Assembly: GCA_002494895.1 (NCBI GenBank) | Contig: DADA01000046.1 | Span: 1 to 27,186, forward strand | Length of the DNA: 27,186 bases | Source: Nitrososphaera sp. UBA210 | GTDB lineage: Archaea; Thermoproteota; Nitrososphaeria; Nitrososphaerales; Nitrososphaeraceae | Reading direction: 5' to 3' | Shown here: positions 6,629 to 14,691 of the stretch, one piece after another | Numbering within the stretch: the first letter of the stretch is position 1 | How the letters are laid out: every line of letters begins with the position of its first letter | Made by a program: the position numbers and the translations under genes | The notes under the pieces: generated by a model | Told to the model about the DNA's origin: nothing | The model's database searches: none | The model's input: only the letters and a program-made list of their open reading frames with translations

Positions 6629-7240
6629 CTAAGGTTGAACCTTTTTCAGATTAGGTGCTGTGAATATTTCCCGCCTAGTTCGGAAAAGCAGCATGAAAAT
6701 CATTATCTCAATGTCTTCGGCAAACATGTAGCTGACCACTTTCGAATAATATCCGTCGAAATTTTTGTCCGCGCTTGCAAGAGTTATGGCAATTATCTCC
6801 AAGGCAGAATACTCGTTGAGGTTGGCAAGATTCCTTCCAATTCCTTCGTCCCCGCCAAACATCCTGAGGGTCTCATCGAATTCCTCCTGCGTCATGTCCA
6901 TCGTAATGAGCCTGTCTTCATAATTTGCATGGCCGTACTCGATCATGAAGAGTATGCCGCCAAGTAGAAACATGCTTATCGCACCAGTGATGTAGAAGAA
7001 TTTTTTTCTGTACCAGAGGGCAAGCGACGCGTTAATGATTTCACGGTACTTGTGCAAGGGCGTGAACTTTAGAGTCAGATAGAAAATAGCGAAGGTAATG
7101 CCGACCGCTCCTATGGTTCCGATCCACATGTCTGTCAGGACGAAGCCCAGTAGGATTCGTACGCCAATCAAAACCCCGAACCACAATGCAAGAATCGCAA
7201 TTTTTTCCTTGGTGAACCTGGGTTTCGCGTCTTCCAGCAT
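6629..7240 (-). CDS. hypothetical membrane protein, three predicted helices
   Basis: The product is 203 residues. Hydrophobic segments lie at about residues 13-33, 36-58 and 83-101, followed by a soluble acidic region (about 105-170) and a last moderately hydrophobic stretch with a basic end. The acidic region begins YEDRLITMDMTQEEFDETL and contains an FDGYYSKVVSYMFAED segment. I recognise no named family; it looks like a conserved archaeal membrane protein. The gene is alone on its strand, upstream of a 177-base spacer it shares divergently with the PAC2 gene. Confidence 0.65.
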   Translation of the reverse strand: MLEDAKPRFTKEKIAILALWFGVLIGVRILLGFVLTDMWIGTIGAVGITFAIFYLTLKFTPLHKYREIINASLALWYRKKFFYITGAISMFLLGGILFMIEYGHANYEDRLITMDMTQEEFDETLRMFGGDEGIGRNLANLNEYSALEIIAITLASADKNFDGYYSKVVSYMFAEDIEIMIFMLLFRTRREIFTAPNLKKVQP

Positions 7241-7387
7241 TGAGAACTAGATTGCCATTCTCAAACTTTCTTATTAATCGTATGGCATACGAGATATCGA
7301 AGCCCGATTTCCAGACATGCAGCCCCATTACGGGTATGTAGATACGCAGCTACTAACGATTGAGATGTAGCAGACGCTCTAAAAAAG

Positions 7388-7395
7388 CTTTAAAG
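7388..7395 (+). promoter_or_regulatory. TATA box of the PAC2 gene
   Basis: CTTTAAAG is 23-30 bases before the GTG start at 7418, which supports that start and a leaderless transcript. The 7241-7417 spacer otherwise shows only a possible divergent A/T element near 7270-7279 for the membrane-protein gene. Confidence 0.6.
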
Positions 7396-7417
7396 ACCAT
7401 CTGGACTTTCAACCTGT

Positions 7418-8203
7418 GTGTCTGCGGAGATAAAGCTCGTCTACTCTGGCGGGGCCATGCCTGACCTAAAGTCGGCGTACCTTGTCTGCGGTTTTCCCGG
7501 CAGTGGATATGTCGGGAAACTCGCAATTGACCATCTTATTGAGGAATTGCAGGCGAAGCATTTCGTCGATGTCTACTCGAGCTCTTTCCCGCCGCAGGTG
7601 ATGATCAGGACTGACGGCACAGCCGACCTGATGAAAAACAGCCTCTACTGGTGGCGTGGAGCGGACGGAACAGAGCTCGTATTGCTGACTGGAGATTCGC
7701 AGCCCGCCAATCCTGACTCCGAATACACTCTTGCCGAAGAAATCCTGAACATTGCGTCACAGTTCGGCACGCAGCACGTGTTTACGCTGGCAGCCTACAT
7801 CACCGGAGTTTTCGTGGAAAAACCGAAGGTGTTCGGAACAGCAACCGATCCTGAAATCGTAAAGTCCTTTGCGTCCAACGACATTTCGGTGATGGACAGC
7901 GGCAGTATCACGGGAATGAACGGGCTGATAATCGGAATCGCAAAGCTCCGCGGGATCAAGGGCACATGCCTCCTGGGCGAGACCTCTGGTTATGTTATTG
8001 ATGCCAAGGCCTCAAAGGCGGTGCTGGAGACTCTGCTAAAGATAATCAACGTCAGAGTAAACATGACGAATCTCGACAAAAGGGCAAAGGACACGGAAAT
8101 GCTGATCCAGACAATAGAGCAGCAGATGGCGGGGAGGACAGGAAGGGTGCCCTATGAAGGGCAGCCGCCTCAAAAGCCCCGCGATACCGGCTACATCAGC
8201 TAA
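7418..8203 (+). CDS. PAC2-family protein (proteasome assembly chaperone-like)
   Basis: The product is 261 residues from a GTG start. The N-terminal half has the PAC2 signature: YLVCGFPGSGYVGKLAIDHL at residues 21-40, then DVYSSSFPPQV and a LLTGDSQP strand. The middle carries a TLAAYITG segment and a TGMNGLIIG segment, and the C-terminus has a Met/Gln-rich helix. PAC2 proteins in eukaryotes help assemble proteasome alpha rings; archaeal members are often linked to proteasome function, but their role is less certain. It ends convergently with the OB-fold gene; the two stop codons overlap in the four bases CTAA. Confidence 0.85.
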   Translation: MSAEIKLVYSGGAMPDLKSAYLVCGFPGSGYVGKLAIDHLIEELQAKHFVDVYSSSFPPQVMIRTDGTADLMKNSLYWWRGADGTELVLLTGDSQPANPDSEYTLAEEILNIASQFGTQHVFTLAAYITGVFVEKPKVFGTATDPEIVKSFASNDISVMDSGSITGMNGLIIGIAKLRGIKGTCLLGETSGYVIDAKASKAVLETLLKIINVRVNMTNLDKRAKDTEMLIQTIEQQMAGRTGRVPYEGQPPQKPRDTGYIS

Positions 8204-8487
8204 AGCTTGTTTATCTTGCCGAACTTGCCCACGCTAAGGCTGTTCTCGCCCTTGAACGTGTTGATGTAGCCGTTTTCAATAGAGACCCTGTCGCCGGGCT
8301 GGACCTTGCGGATATCATCGCCCCACAACGACATCTTGATCGTTCCGCTTTCGTCTGAAACTACCGCGTCAGCAACTGTGTTTGTTCCGCCTGCCCTCAG
8401 ATTGACGGTTCGCGGCTCGCCGACGCTGTCTACCTTGGCTTCGACGCTTATGTTTCGCATTCCCGGTTTCAATTCGCTTATCTTCAT
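8200..8487 (-). CDS. OB-fold single-stranded DNA-binding protein (SSB/RPA-like)
   Basis: The product is 95 residues, one OB fold with no additional domain. Typical features are the start KISELKPGMRNISVEAKV, a central VADAVVSDESGTIKMSLWGD strand pair and PGDRVSIENGYI, as in single-OB archaeal SSB and SOSS-B-like proteins. It lacks the acidic C-terminal tail that many bacterial-type SSBs use for partner binding. It probably binds single-stranded nucleic acid. It overlaps the PAC2 stop by four bases and is followed upstream by a small zinc-ribbon gene on the same strand at 8521, with a 33-base gap, so the two may be co-transcribed. Confidence 0.85.
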   Translation of the reverse strand: MKISELKPGMRNISVEAKVDSVGEPRTVNLRAGGTNTVADAVVSDESGTIKMSLWGDDIRKVQPGDRVSIENGYINTFKGENSLSVGKFGKINKL

Positions 8488-8520
8488 ATTTCTTGCTAAG
8501 TGACTATCTGATAATAAATG

Positions 8521-8661
8521 TTACATGGGAGTTTCCACAAGCAAAGTGCCGCAGTCCGTGCAGACCAGCTTTACGCCTGCCACCGTCCTTTCACGAACTT
8601 CATGAGTTGTCTTTGAATGGCATCTTACACAGAGTCGGGAGACAGTCTCTGGCTTTGGCAT
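8521..8661 (-). CDS. tiny zinc-ribbon protein
   Basis: A complete 46-residue reading from ATG at 8659-8661 to TAA at 8521-8523. The sequence contains CVRC at residues 11-14 and CTDC at 34-37, the classic spacing of a treble-clef or rubredoxin-like zinc ribbon, with basic residues between the pairs. It begins MPKPETVSR. Such mini-ribbons occur widely in archaea and often act on RNA or ribosomes, but this one is not assigned. The paired cysteines, complete frame and close position upstream of the OB-fold gene support it as real. Confidence 0.65.
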   Translation of the reverse strand: MPKPETVSRLCVRCHSKTTHEVRERTVAGVKLVCTDCGTLLVETPM

Positions 8662-8765
8662 AGTGGAAAATAATCCTCCAGATCCCCTATCACACAGGGA
8701 AAATTTAACTTTTCAAGCAGACGCCGCAACTATGAAATAAGGTCGTACTGAGAACACGGTTGACC

Positions 8766-8915
8766 GGAGGGGTAGCGAAGCCTGGTCAAACGCGCAGGAC
8801 TCAAGATCAGATCCGCGTCGCGCGACAGTCATTTCCTCTCGCGACAAATTATCGGAATGCGAGATGAGTGATCCCGTCCCTAAGGGGTCCGTGGGTTCGA
8901 ATCCCACCCCCTCCA
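8766..8915 (+). tRNA. tRNA-Leu (anticodon CAA) with a 65-base intron
   Basis: Acceptor GGAGGGG pairs with CCCCTCC, discriminator A at 8915, no encoded CCA. D-stem is GCG with CGC, T arm GTGGG-TTCGAAT-CCCAC. The intron at 8806-8870 follows base 37; without it the tRNA is 85 bases. The four-base central helix of the bulge-helix-bulge motif is perfect (CTCA with TGAG). The anticodon stem CAGGA with TCCCG has one A-C mismatch. The 3' exon is nearly the same as that of tRNA-Leu(UAA), including the variable arm. Confidence 0.88.
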
Positions 8916-8929
8916 CTGTAGTAAGATTC

Positions 8930-8938
8930 AAATTATTT
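8930..8938 (+). promoter_or_regulatory. TATA-like element of the DUF192 gene
   Basis: AAATTATTT lies 19-27 bases before the GTG at 8957 and just after the tRNA-Leu 3' end. It supports the GTG start over an upstream in-frame ATG at 8864 that falls inside the tRNA intron. Confidence 0.5.
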
Positions 8939-8956
8939 TTTCGATACATTCCGGGG

Positions 8957-9451
8957 GTGGCGCGCAAGTCTGCGGTACTAATCCCTGTCATTATCGCAGC
9001 GGCGGCAGTGGGTGCAATAGGGATCGCCTATATACCGTCTGAGGTCAGAGATGCTGACAGGACGGAGCTGTCCAAGGGCACCGTCAGGATAAACGACGAC
9101 GTCATCACCGTAGAGATAGCGGATACTCCTACAGAGCGGCAGCGGTGGCTGACATTTAGGCAGGATAGGCTCCCTTCGGATACGGCGCTCTTGCTCAGAT
9201 ACGACACACCCGACCTGCACGAGGTGTGGATGCTCAACATCGAGTACAACCTTGACCTTGTCTGGTTCGACCAGGATGGCAATGCCGTCTATCTTGTGAA
9301 AGATGCTCCTCCCTGCCAGAACTTGGTAGAGACGGTCAGCTGCACCTACAAGACCACTTCGCGCTCGCTGTACGTCATGGCTTCCACGTCTGGTTTCATT
9401 GATGCGCACGAAATCACAAAGGGATCCTTGATGAGCGTCATTTCGATCTAG
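8957..9451 (+). CDS. DUF192-family membrane-anchored protein
   Basis: The product is 164 residues from GTG at 8957. It starts with a basic stretch (ARK) and a hydrophobic anchor or signal segment at about residues 6-22 (LIPVIIAAAAVGAIGIAYI). The rest is a DUF192 domain: DTPTERQRWLTFRQ near the start of the domain, then LLLRYDTPDLHEVWMLN, LDLVWFDQDGNAV and a final FIDAHEITKGS strand. DUF192 proteins are small beta-rich extracytoplasmic proteins of uncertain function. Two cysteines in the PPCQ...SCTY region could form a disulfide. The next gene follows 29 bases later on the same strand with its own TATA-like element. Confidence 0.82.
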   Translation: MARKSAVLIPVIIAAAAVGAIGIAYIPSEVRDADRTELSKGTVRINDDVITVEIADTPTERQRWLTFRQDRLPSDTALLLRYDTPDLHEVWMLNIEYNLDLVWFDQDGNAVYLVKDAPPCQNLVETVSCTYKTTSRSLYVMASTSGFIDAHEITKGSLMSVISI

Positions 9452-9459
9452 ATTAATAA
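9452..9459 (+). promoter_or_regulatory. TATA box of the flavin-binding protein gene
   Basis: ATTAATAA lies 22-29 bases before the ATG at 9481, immediately after the stop of the DUF192 gene. It indicates that the two genes can be transcribed separately. Confidence 0.55.
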
Positions 9460-9480
9460 AGTCCGGCGGCATACCTAGGC

Positions 9481-9936
9481 ATGTTGGAATTCAGACTTGC
9501 AGACCCGACCGCAAAGCAGATGGAGAAAAAAGATCTGCTTGACCTGCTGAATCAGCCGGGCATTCTCAGGCTTGGGATGATAGACATCCGCGACGGTTCT
9601 CCGCTTGTGCACCCCGTCTGGTATTACTACGAAGACGAAAAATTCTACATTTCCACCGATAGAGAAGGAGTGAAAGCCCGTTCTCTTCGCAAGGATCCGA
9701 ATGTGTACTTTCTCATAGACGTCGATCCGGAACATGCACCCCCGTACGGAGTGCGTGGCAGGGGAAAGGCAAGGGTAATTGAAGATGCAGAATTCGCTTC
9801 CAAAGTGACTGTCCGGAACATACTGCGCTACCTTGGGACTCTTGATGGCCAGGTGGCACAAAGCCTGATCGAAATGGGCAAGGGCTCGTGCGCCATCGAA
9901 GTGACCCCTCTCTACATGGCGACATGGGAGTTCTAG
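9481..9936 (+). CDS. pyridoxamine 5'-phosphate oxidase-like FMN/F420-binding protein
   Basis: The product is 151 residues with the split-barrel pattern of the PPOX superfamily: LGMIDIRDGSPLVHPVWYYY at about residues 31-50, then FYISTDREGVKARSLRKDP and YFLIDVD, then GVRGRGKARVIED. These are the usual flavin-binding strands. Members bind FMN or F420 and include pyridoxine oxidases and F420-dependent reductases; sequence alone does not decide between them. It shares the four bases CTAG with the convergent acetyl-CoA synthetase gene, so both stops are TAG. Confidence 0.83.
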   Translation: MLEFRLADPTAKQMEKKDLLDLLNQPGILRLGMIDIRDGSPLVHPVWYYYEDEKFYISTDREGVKARSLRKDPNVYFLIDVDPEHAPPYGVRGRGKARVIEDAEFASKVTVRNILRYLGTLDGQVAQSLIEMGKGSCAIEVTPLYMATWEF

Positions 9937-11879
9937 GTCTTTACTTCTTTCTTTAGTTCTTCAAAGGCCTGCCTGACTTCCTCTACCGCGGCCCCGTCTT
10001 CCAGAGTGGTCGTGTCTCCAATAGTTCCACCGGATGCCACGGACTTTAGCAGCCTTCGCATTATCTTGCCGCTTCTTGTTTTCGGAAGCCTGTTCACAAA
10101 GTACACCTCTTCAGGAGTGGCTATGGCTCCTAGCGAGTTTCTGACGTGAGCCACTATTTCCTTGCGCAGCTGCTCCGACTTTGCGATTCCCTCCTTTGTT
10201 ACAAGAAAGGCTATTATTGACTCTCCCTTTGTCTGGTCAGGCCTGCTCGTGACTGCCGCCTCTGCGATGGCGGCATGCGATACAAATGCGCTTTCGAGTT
10301 CCATCGTTCCGAGGCGGTGGCCGGCGACTTTAAGGACGTCGTCTGCCCTCCCCAACAGCCAGAGGTAGCCATCGTGATCGACAAGGGCGTAATCTCCTGG
10401 ATAATAGGCGCCGGGGAATCTGCTCCAGTAGGTCTGCCTATATTTTTCGTCATCGCCCCAGAGCGTCATGAGCATCCCGGGCCATGGATTGCGTATCACA
10501 AGGTAGCCTTTCGTTCCCTTCGGGACCTGGTCGCCGTTTTCGTCCACTACCGAGGCATCGATGCCCGGCATCGGAAAGGTGGCCGATCCAGGCTTCATGG
10601 GAATTGTTTCGATACCTGTGCACATCCCGAGCATTATGCCTCCAGTCTCTGTCTGCCACCAGGTATCCACGATGGGGCAGCTCTTCTTTCCTATTGTATC
10701 GTAATACCACAGCCACACCTCCGGGTTGATCGGCTCTCCGACAGTCCCGAGCAGGCGCAGCGATGACAGGTCAAATGAATTTGGAATCGCGTCGCCGTAC
10801 TTCATGTACATCCTGAGTGCAGTTGGCGTCGTATACAGTATCGTTGCGCCGTGCTTTTCAACTATCGACCAGTACCTGTCTGGCTTTGGAAAGTCAGGCG
10901 CCCCCTCGTACATTATTTCAGTCACTCCATGCATAAGCGGGGCGTAGACGATGTAGCTATGACCCGTTACCCAACCGATGTCGGCGGTGCAGAAAAAAAT
11001 ATCCCCTTCTTGAAAGTCAAAAACCCACTTTGCGGTAGCATGCAAGTGGGTGAGGTAGCCTCCTGTACCGTGCATGACGCCCTTTGGCTTGCCTGTTGTT
11101 CCGGAGGTATAGAGTATGAATAGCGGATGCGTGCTCTCCAGAGCTTCAGGTGGGCAGTAAGGATCTGCCGCTTCCATTGCTTCATGCCACCACAGGTCTT
11201 TTGACCCCATCGTAATTTCGTTTCCGGCCCGCTTTAGCACAACGACCCTGTCGATGGTAGAAATGGACGGGAGTGCTTCGTCGACCACCTTTTTCAGCTC
11301 CACCAGCCTGCCCTTCCTTATCCCTCCGTCCGCGGCGATAATCAGCTTTGACTTTGCGTCGTTTACGCGGTCTACTATTGCCTTTGAACTAAAGCCGGAG
11401 AATATGACCGAGTGGGTGGCCCCGATTCTTGCGCAGGCAAGCATCGCAATAGGAAGCTCGGGGACCATCGGGAGATAGATCGTTACCCTGTCGCCCTTTT
11501 GAACGCCAAGGCTTTTGAGAACGTTAGCGAACCTGTTCACCTGATCGTATAGCTGAAGATAAGTCAGAGATCTCGTTTCGCCATCCTCTGCCTCCCAGAT
11601 TATCGCCACCTTGTCCTTCGTACCAGAATAAAGATGCCTGTCGAGGCAATTTACGGACGCGTTTAAAAGCCCTCCCTCGAACCACTTTGCATGCGGTGGG
11701 TTCCAATCAAGGACCTTGCTCCACTCTTGCTGCCATGTCAGTGCCCTGGCCTGCGCCGCCCAGAATTTCTCCGGATCCTTCAGTGCCTGCCTGGAAATTC
11801 TTTCGAGCTGCAATCCGGGCGGAACGGAGATCCTTACACTGCCGCTGTCCTCATAGATCTTTGAGGGCTTGTCTGACAA
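9933..11879 (-). CDS. acs: acetyl-CoA synthetase, AMP-forming
   Basis: The product is 648 residues, the normal length for Acs, from a TTG start. It activates acetate to acetyl-CoA through acetyl-AMP. Visible motifs are the ATP-binding loop YTSGTTGKPKG, the WWQTETGG core, the hinge region YYPGDYALVDHDGYLWLLGR, and the C-terminal catalytic lysine in KTRSGKIMRR. The N-terminal ACAS domain (WAAQARALTWQQEWSKVLDW) is present. A propionate or 3-hydroxypropionate preference cannot be excluded from motifs. In thaumarchaea this enzyme would recover acetate alongside the 3-hydroxypropionate/4-hydroxybutyrate cycle (inference). Confidence 0.92.
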   Translation of the reverse strand: MSDKPSKIYEDSGSVRISVPPGLQLERISRQALKDPEKFWAAQARALTWQQEWSKVLDWNPPHAKWFEGGLLNASVNCLDRHLYSGTKDKVAIIWEAEDGETRSLTYLQLYDQVNRFANVLKSLGVQKGDRVTIYLPMVPELPIAMLACARIGATHSVIFSGFSSKAIVDRVNDAKSKLIIAADGGIRKGRLVELKKVVDEALPSISTIDRVVVLKRAGNEITMGSKDLWWHEAMEAADPYCPPEALESTHPLFILYTSGTTGKPKGVMHGTGGYLTHLHATAKWVFDFQEGDIFFCTADIGWVTGHSYIVYAPLMHGVTEIMYEGAPDFPKPDRYWSIVEKHGATILYTTPTALRMYMKYGDAIPNSFDLSSLRLLGTVGEPINPEVWLWYYDTIGKKSCPIVDTWWQTETGGIMLGMCTGIETIPMKPGSATFPMPGIDASVVDENGDQVPKGTKGYLVIRNPWPGMLMTLWGDDEKYRQTYWSRFPGAYYPGDYALVDHDGYLWLLGRADDVLKVAGHRLGTMELESAFVSHAAIAEAAVTSRPDQTKGESIIAFLVTKEGIAKSEQLRKEIVAHVRNSLGAIATPEEVYFVNRLPKTRSGKIMRRLLKSVASGGTIGDTTTLEDGAAVEEVRQAFEELKKEVKT

Positions 11880-11902
11880 TGCAATTACAGCACTGAAACG
11901 TG

Positions 11903-11910
11903 TCTTTAAA
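11903..11910 (-). promoter_or_regulatory. TATA box of acs
   Basis: The minus strand reads TTTAAAGA, 24-31 bases before the TTG start at 11879, supporting a leaderless transcript and the TTG start. Confidence 0.6.
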
Positions 11911-11991
11911 GGATTTGTTCAATTATCTTGGTGAAACATCATGCCGGCTTTGCCTCGAATCGATGGTAAAAACTTGTAGAAATTTGGTGTT

Positions 11992-12011
11992 GGCCGGTTC
12001 TTTTTCCGGCC
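11992..12011 (-). terminator. possible hairpin terminator after cdvA
   Basis: GGCCGG and CCGGCC are separated by eight bases just downstream of the cdvA stop. On the minus strand a T-run (GTTTTTACC) appears about 20 bases further on. Archaeal terminators usually rely on T-tracts rather than hairpins, so the role is uncertain. Confidence 0.35.
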
Positions 12012-12019
12012 GGATTACC

Positions 12020-12823
12020 TTATTTCGTCATTACTTGGTCCAGCCAGCTAGTCTCAGGAGAGACCTGCTCGGCCTCTGAGTTGGTGCTAGCTGACACCGT
12101 TGCTACAGTTTCTTCTCCACCTGCTGCCGTAACTTGCTGAACGGGAGCAACGACTTGTTCCGAAGGAACGTTGTCCGCTGGAACTTCTATTGGAGGAGTT
12201 GTAATTGGAGCGACACTCGCTGAACTCAAGTTTTCGAGGGTTTGAGATTCCAGCTTTGACTTTACGTTTGAGATTTCGGTCTTTTCGTTATTGATGTGCT
12301 CGATTAGTTCGTCGGTCTGCACCTTGATCAGCTGGTATGTCTCTTCCTTGATCTCGTTGCTTCTAAACTGCAGCTTTGCGTCAAAGAGCACGGCCTTTAC
12401 ATTCCTCGCTTCTGAATCCAGTTCTGCCACCCTTGCGGCAAGATTGTCATTTACCTGCTTTTCAGTGCCTTCCAGGTCGAGAAGTTTCTTCTCGTACTTC
12501 ATGTAGACTAGCTCGGCGTCTTCCTTCATGGAGTCGTTTTCAGCGACAATGTCCTGAAGCGCCTTTATCCTCTTTAGCGTAAGTGATTTCTGCCTCAGCA
12601 GCTTTTGCGCGTCCAGTCTCCACCTAGGAATAAAGAACACGTAATCGCCCTGCATCACGAGCTGCTCGTACGGCAGCTGTCTCAGGCCGACGGAGCCACA
12701 GTCCACTCCGACGGTCTCGATCTCGCCGTCTATCTCTGTAATTATGCCCACTACTCTTCCGATGTAAGTTCCATAGATGTCTTTGACTTGTTTGCCTACA
12801 AATGCGAGCTTTTCTTCGCTCAT
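12020..12823 (-). CDS. cdvA: CdvA, ESCRT-III-based cell division protein
   Basis: The product is 267 residues. The N-terminal about 75 residues form a PRC-barrel-like domain (VGKQVKDIYGTYIGRVVGII, then a strand ending IPRWRLDAQKL). Residues about 78-195 form a long charged coiled coil. A low-complexity Thr/Pro/Val linker follows, and the extreme C-terminus ends SPETSWLDQVMTK, fitting the short peptide through which CdvA recruits the ESCRT-III-like CdvB. In Crenarchaeota CdvA marks the division site. Here cdvA is not next to cdvB or cdvC, as is usual in thaumarchaea where cdv genes are scattered. It is divergent from the ThyX-like gene. Confidence 0.9.
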   Translation of the reverse strand: MSEEKLAFVGKQVKDIYGTYIGRVVGIITEIDGEIETVGVDCGSVGLRQLPYEQLVMQGDYVFFIPRWRLDAQKLLRQKSLTLKRIKALQDIVAENDSMKEDAELVYMKYEKKLLDLEGTEKQVNDNLAARVAELDSEARNVKAVLFDAKLQFRSNEIKEETYQLIKVQTDELIEHINNEKTEISNVKSKLESQTLENLSSASVAPITTPPIEVPADNVPSEQVVAPVQQVTAAGGEETVATVSASTNSEAEQVSPETSWLDQVMTK

Positions 12824-12842
12824 GCGAACGTCTTTGCAAGAT

Positions 12843-12851
12843 GGTATAATG
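12843..12851 (-). promoter_or_regulatory. TATA box of cdvA
   Basis: The minus strand reads CATTATACC, 20-28 bases before the ATG at 12823. The opposing gene has its own element at 12926-12935, so the 134-base spacer is a divergent promoter region. Confidence 0.5.
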
Positions 12852-12925
12852 ATAACGGTGTCAAAATAGTTGCATTATTTGGTAAGGGCAATTTGCCATC
12901 CGCGAAGTGTTTTTCGTGAGCGATC

Positions 12926-12935
12926 TTTTTATTAG
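12926..12935 (+). promoter_or_regulatory. TATA box of the ThyX-like gene
   Basis: TTTTTATTAG lies 23-32 bases before the GTG start at 12958. Confidence 0.5.
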
Positions 12936-12957
12936 TCGTACTCATGGCTTGTAAGTC

Positions 12958-14601
12958 GTGCGATTCGACAGCAGGGCCTTTCTTGACCAGTTCACGGAGG
13001 AAGAAAAAAATATTCTTCAGACCCACTTCTCAAATTCTGACAAGTCCGTTTTCGCAATAATCACTCCAAAGCAGGTCGACAGGGGAGCCCTGATGTCCCG
13101 GTATTCACGAACGGACAAGACCATGCGCAGGATTTTCCTTGACGAATTCGCAAAGAATCCCAACAGGGGCGAGGACTTTTACAGGCGCGTCCTGCTGGAA
13201 TACGGAGACGACTCGGTGGCGGAGCTTGGGGAGGCGCAAATTGCGGTAGAGGGGATATCCAATATCGCGGCAAAGATGATTGAAGACCGAAGGATAGGGC
13301 TGTCGTACCTCGAAAAATCCTCGCGGTACGTTGCCTTTGATCAGAAAACCGCGGCAGGACACTACAAGTACTGCAGAGAAGAAAAGATAATGTCGTCGCC
13401 TCACGCGGACAGATACCTAGAGGCCTGTGACCACTCTTTTGAAGTCTATCACAGCAGCATTGAGCCGCTTCAACGATTCCTGAGGGAGAATGAGCCTATC
13501 GAGAGGTACGCCTTCTTTGACTCAGAAGCAAACAGAGAAGTGCCCTTTGGTTCTATCAGGTCGAACAAGGATATCGAGGCTGCCAAGAAAATCTACAATA
13601 TTACCATAAAGGCCAAGACGTTCGACTTGCTCCGGGGGCTTCTCCCGGCGTCGACGCTAACAAATGTCGGCATTACGGGGAACGGGCGGGCCTTTGAATA
13701 TCTCCTGACTTTCCTGCATGGCTCGAATCTTGCAGAAACAAGGTCACTGGCCGATCAGATGTTTTTGGAGCTGAATTCTGTCATTCCATCTTTCATCCGC
13801 CGTGCTAACGATAAATACGGTCAGGCGCTGCAGGAATACAAGGCAAGGACTGACGGCGCCGTCCGAAATCTAGCATCTAGCCTTCTTTTTGACATGGCAA
13901 TAGAAAAAAACCCAGAGCCTGTAAAGCTGATAGACTATGAAGATAACGACAAGGCAGAGACAAGGGTCGCTTCCGCAATTCTTTACGAACAGGCGAATGG
14001 TCAGCCATTGGAAAAGATCATCGCGCACGTTGGGTCGCTGTCTCTGAAGGACCGGGCGGATATACTCAGGTCGTACACCGCGTTCCGAACGAACCGCCGC
14101 CACAGGCCGGGCAGGGCGTACGAAATGGTCGACTACACCTTTGAACTCTTCACTAACTTTGGCATGTTCCGCGACCTCCATAGACACAGGATGCTTACAA
14201 TGGAAAGGCAGCTTCTCTCTACAAGGCATGGGTACGATCTGCCCGACGAATTACGGCACGCTGGCCTGGACAAGGAGTTCGGAGACTGCATGGACCTTTC
14301 AAAGGCCGCTTACGAGTCGATGGCAAAGTCCATGCCTGAAGAGGCGCAGTATGTCGTGAACTTTGCCTACAGGTATCCCTATTTCATCAAGATGAACCTT
14401 CGGGAGGCATGCCACATGATAGAATTACGCACATCCCCCCAGGGTCATCCGGACTACAGGGCGGTCTGTCAAAAGATGTATGAGGAGATAAGGAAAGTTC
14501 ATCCGACTCTATCCGAGGGCATCAGGTTCGTCGACATGAATAGATACGAGCTGGAAAGGCTGGACTCTGAGAAGAGGACCGAGAAGAAGCGGGCAAACTG
14601 A
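12958..14601 (+). CDS. duplicated ThyX-family protein (flavin-dependent thymidylate synthase-like)
   Basis: The product is 547 residues from a GTG start, about twice the usual 220-270 of ThyX. The N-terminal half has YGDDSVAELGEAQIAVEGIS, then a RRIGLSYLEKSSRY segment matching the ThyX RHRxxS..S.RY signature with its first residues changed, and LLPASTLTNVGITGNGRAF. The C-terminal half has a second signature-like block RHRMLTMERQLLSTRHGYDLP and YPYFIKMNLREACHMIELR. ThyX makes dTMP from dUMP using FAD and methylene-folate. The duplication may give one polypeptide with two half-sites; which half is catalytic is not clear. Other roles within the family are possible. Confidence 0.8.
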   Translation: MRFDSRAFLDQFTEEEKNILQTHFSNSDKSVFAIITPKQVDRGALMSRYSRTDKTMRRIFLDEFAKNPNRGEDFYRRVLLEYGDDSVAELGEAQIAVEGISNIAAKMIEDRRIGLSYLEKSSRYVAFDQKTAAGHYKYCREEKIMSSPHADRYLEACDHSFEVYHSSIEPLQRFLRENEPIERYAFFDSEANREVPFGSIRSNKDIEAAKKIYNITIKAKTFDLLRGLLPASTLTNVGITGNGRAFEYLLTFLHGSNLAETRSLADQMFLELNSVIPSFIRRANDKYGQALQEYKARTDGAVRNLASSLLFDMAIEKNPEPVKLIDYEDNDKAETRVASAILYEQANGQPLEKIIAHVGSLSLKDRADILRSYTAFRTNRRHRPGRAYEMVDYTFELFTNFGMFRDLHRHRMLTMERQLLSTRHGYDLPDELRHAGLDKEFGDCMDLSKAAYESMAKSMPEEAQYVVNFAYRYPYFIKMNLREACHMIELRTSPQGHPDYRAVCQKMYEEIRKVHPTLSEGIRFVDMNRYELERLDSEKRTEKKRAN

Positions 14602-14673
14602 CTAATGGGTTTAATTACCTATAATTGGTATTTAATGGTGAATGATGGGAATACACACCGTTATTGACCAATA

Positions 14674-14681
14674 TTTATATA
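14674..14681 (+). promoter_or_regulatory. TATA box of the phasin-like gene
   Basis: TTTATATA lies 34-41 bases before the ATG at 14715. The expected transcription start falls near 14702, inside the inverted repeat described next. Confidence 0.6.
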
Positions 14682-14691
14682 CTACCATTGG

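Noticed and set aside
7041..7328. Minus-strand frame overlapping the membrane-protein gene
   Set aside because: Same strand, other frame, rich in Arg and His without a recognisable fold; the membrane-protein reading is better supported.
8864..8956. An in-frame upstream start for the DUF192 gene at 8864
   Set aside because: It lies inside the tRNA-Leu(CAA) intron and tRNA body; the GTG at 8957 has a TATA-like element at the right distance.
9713..9925. Minus-strand open frame inside the flavin-binding protein gene
   Set aside because: Shadow of a gene with clear PPOX motifs; no domain of its own.
11992..12013. GC-rich hairpin as a small RNA gene
   Set aside because: Too short and without promoter; listed only as a possible terminator.
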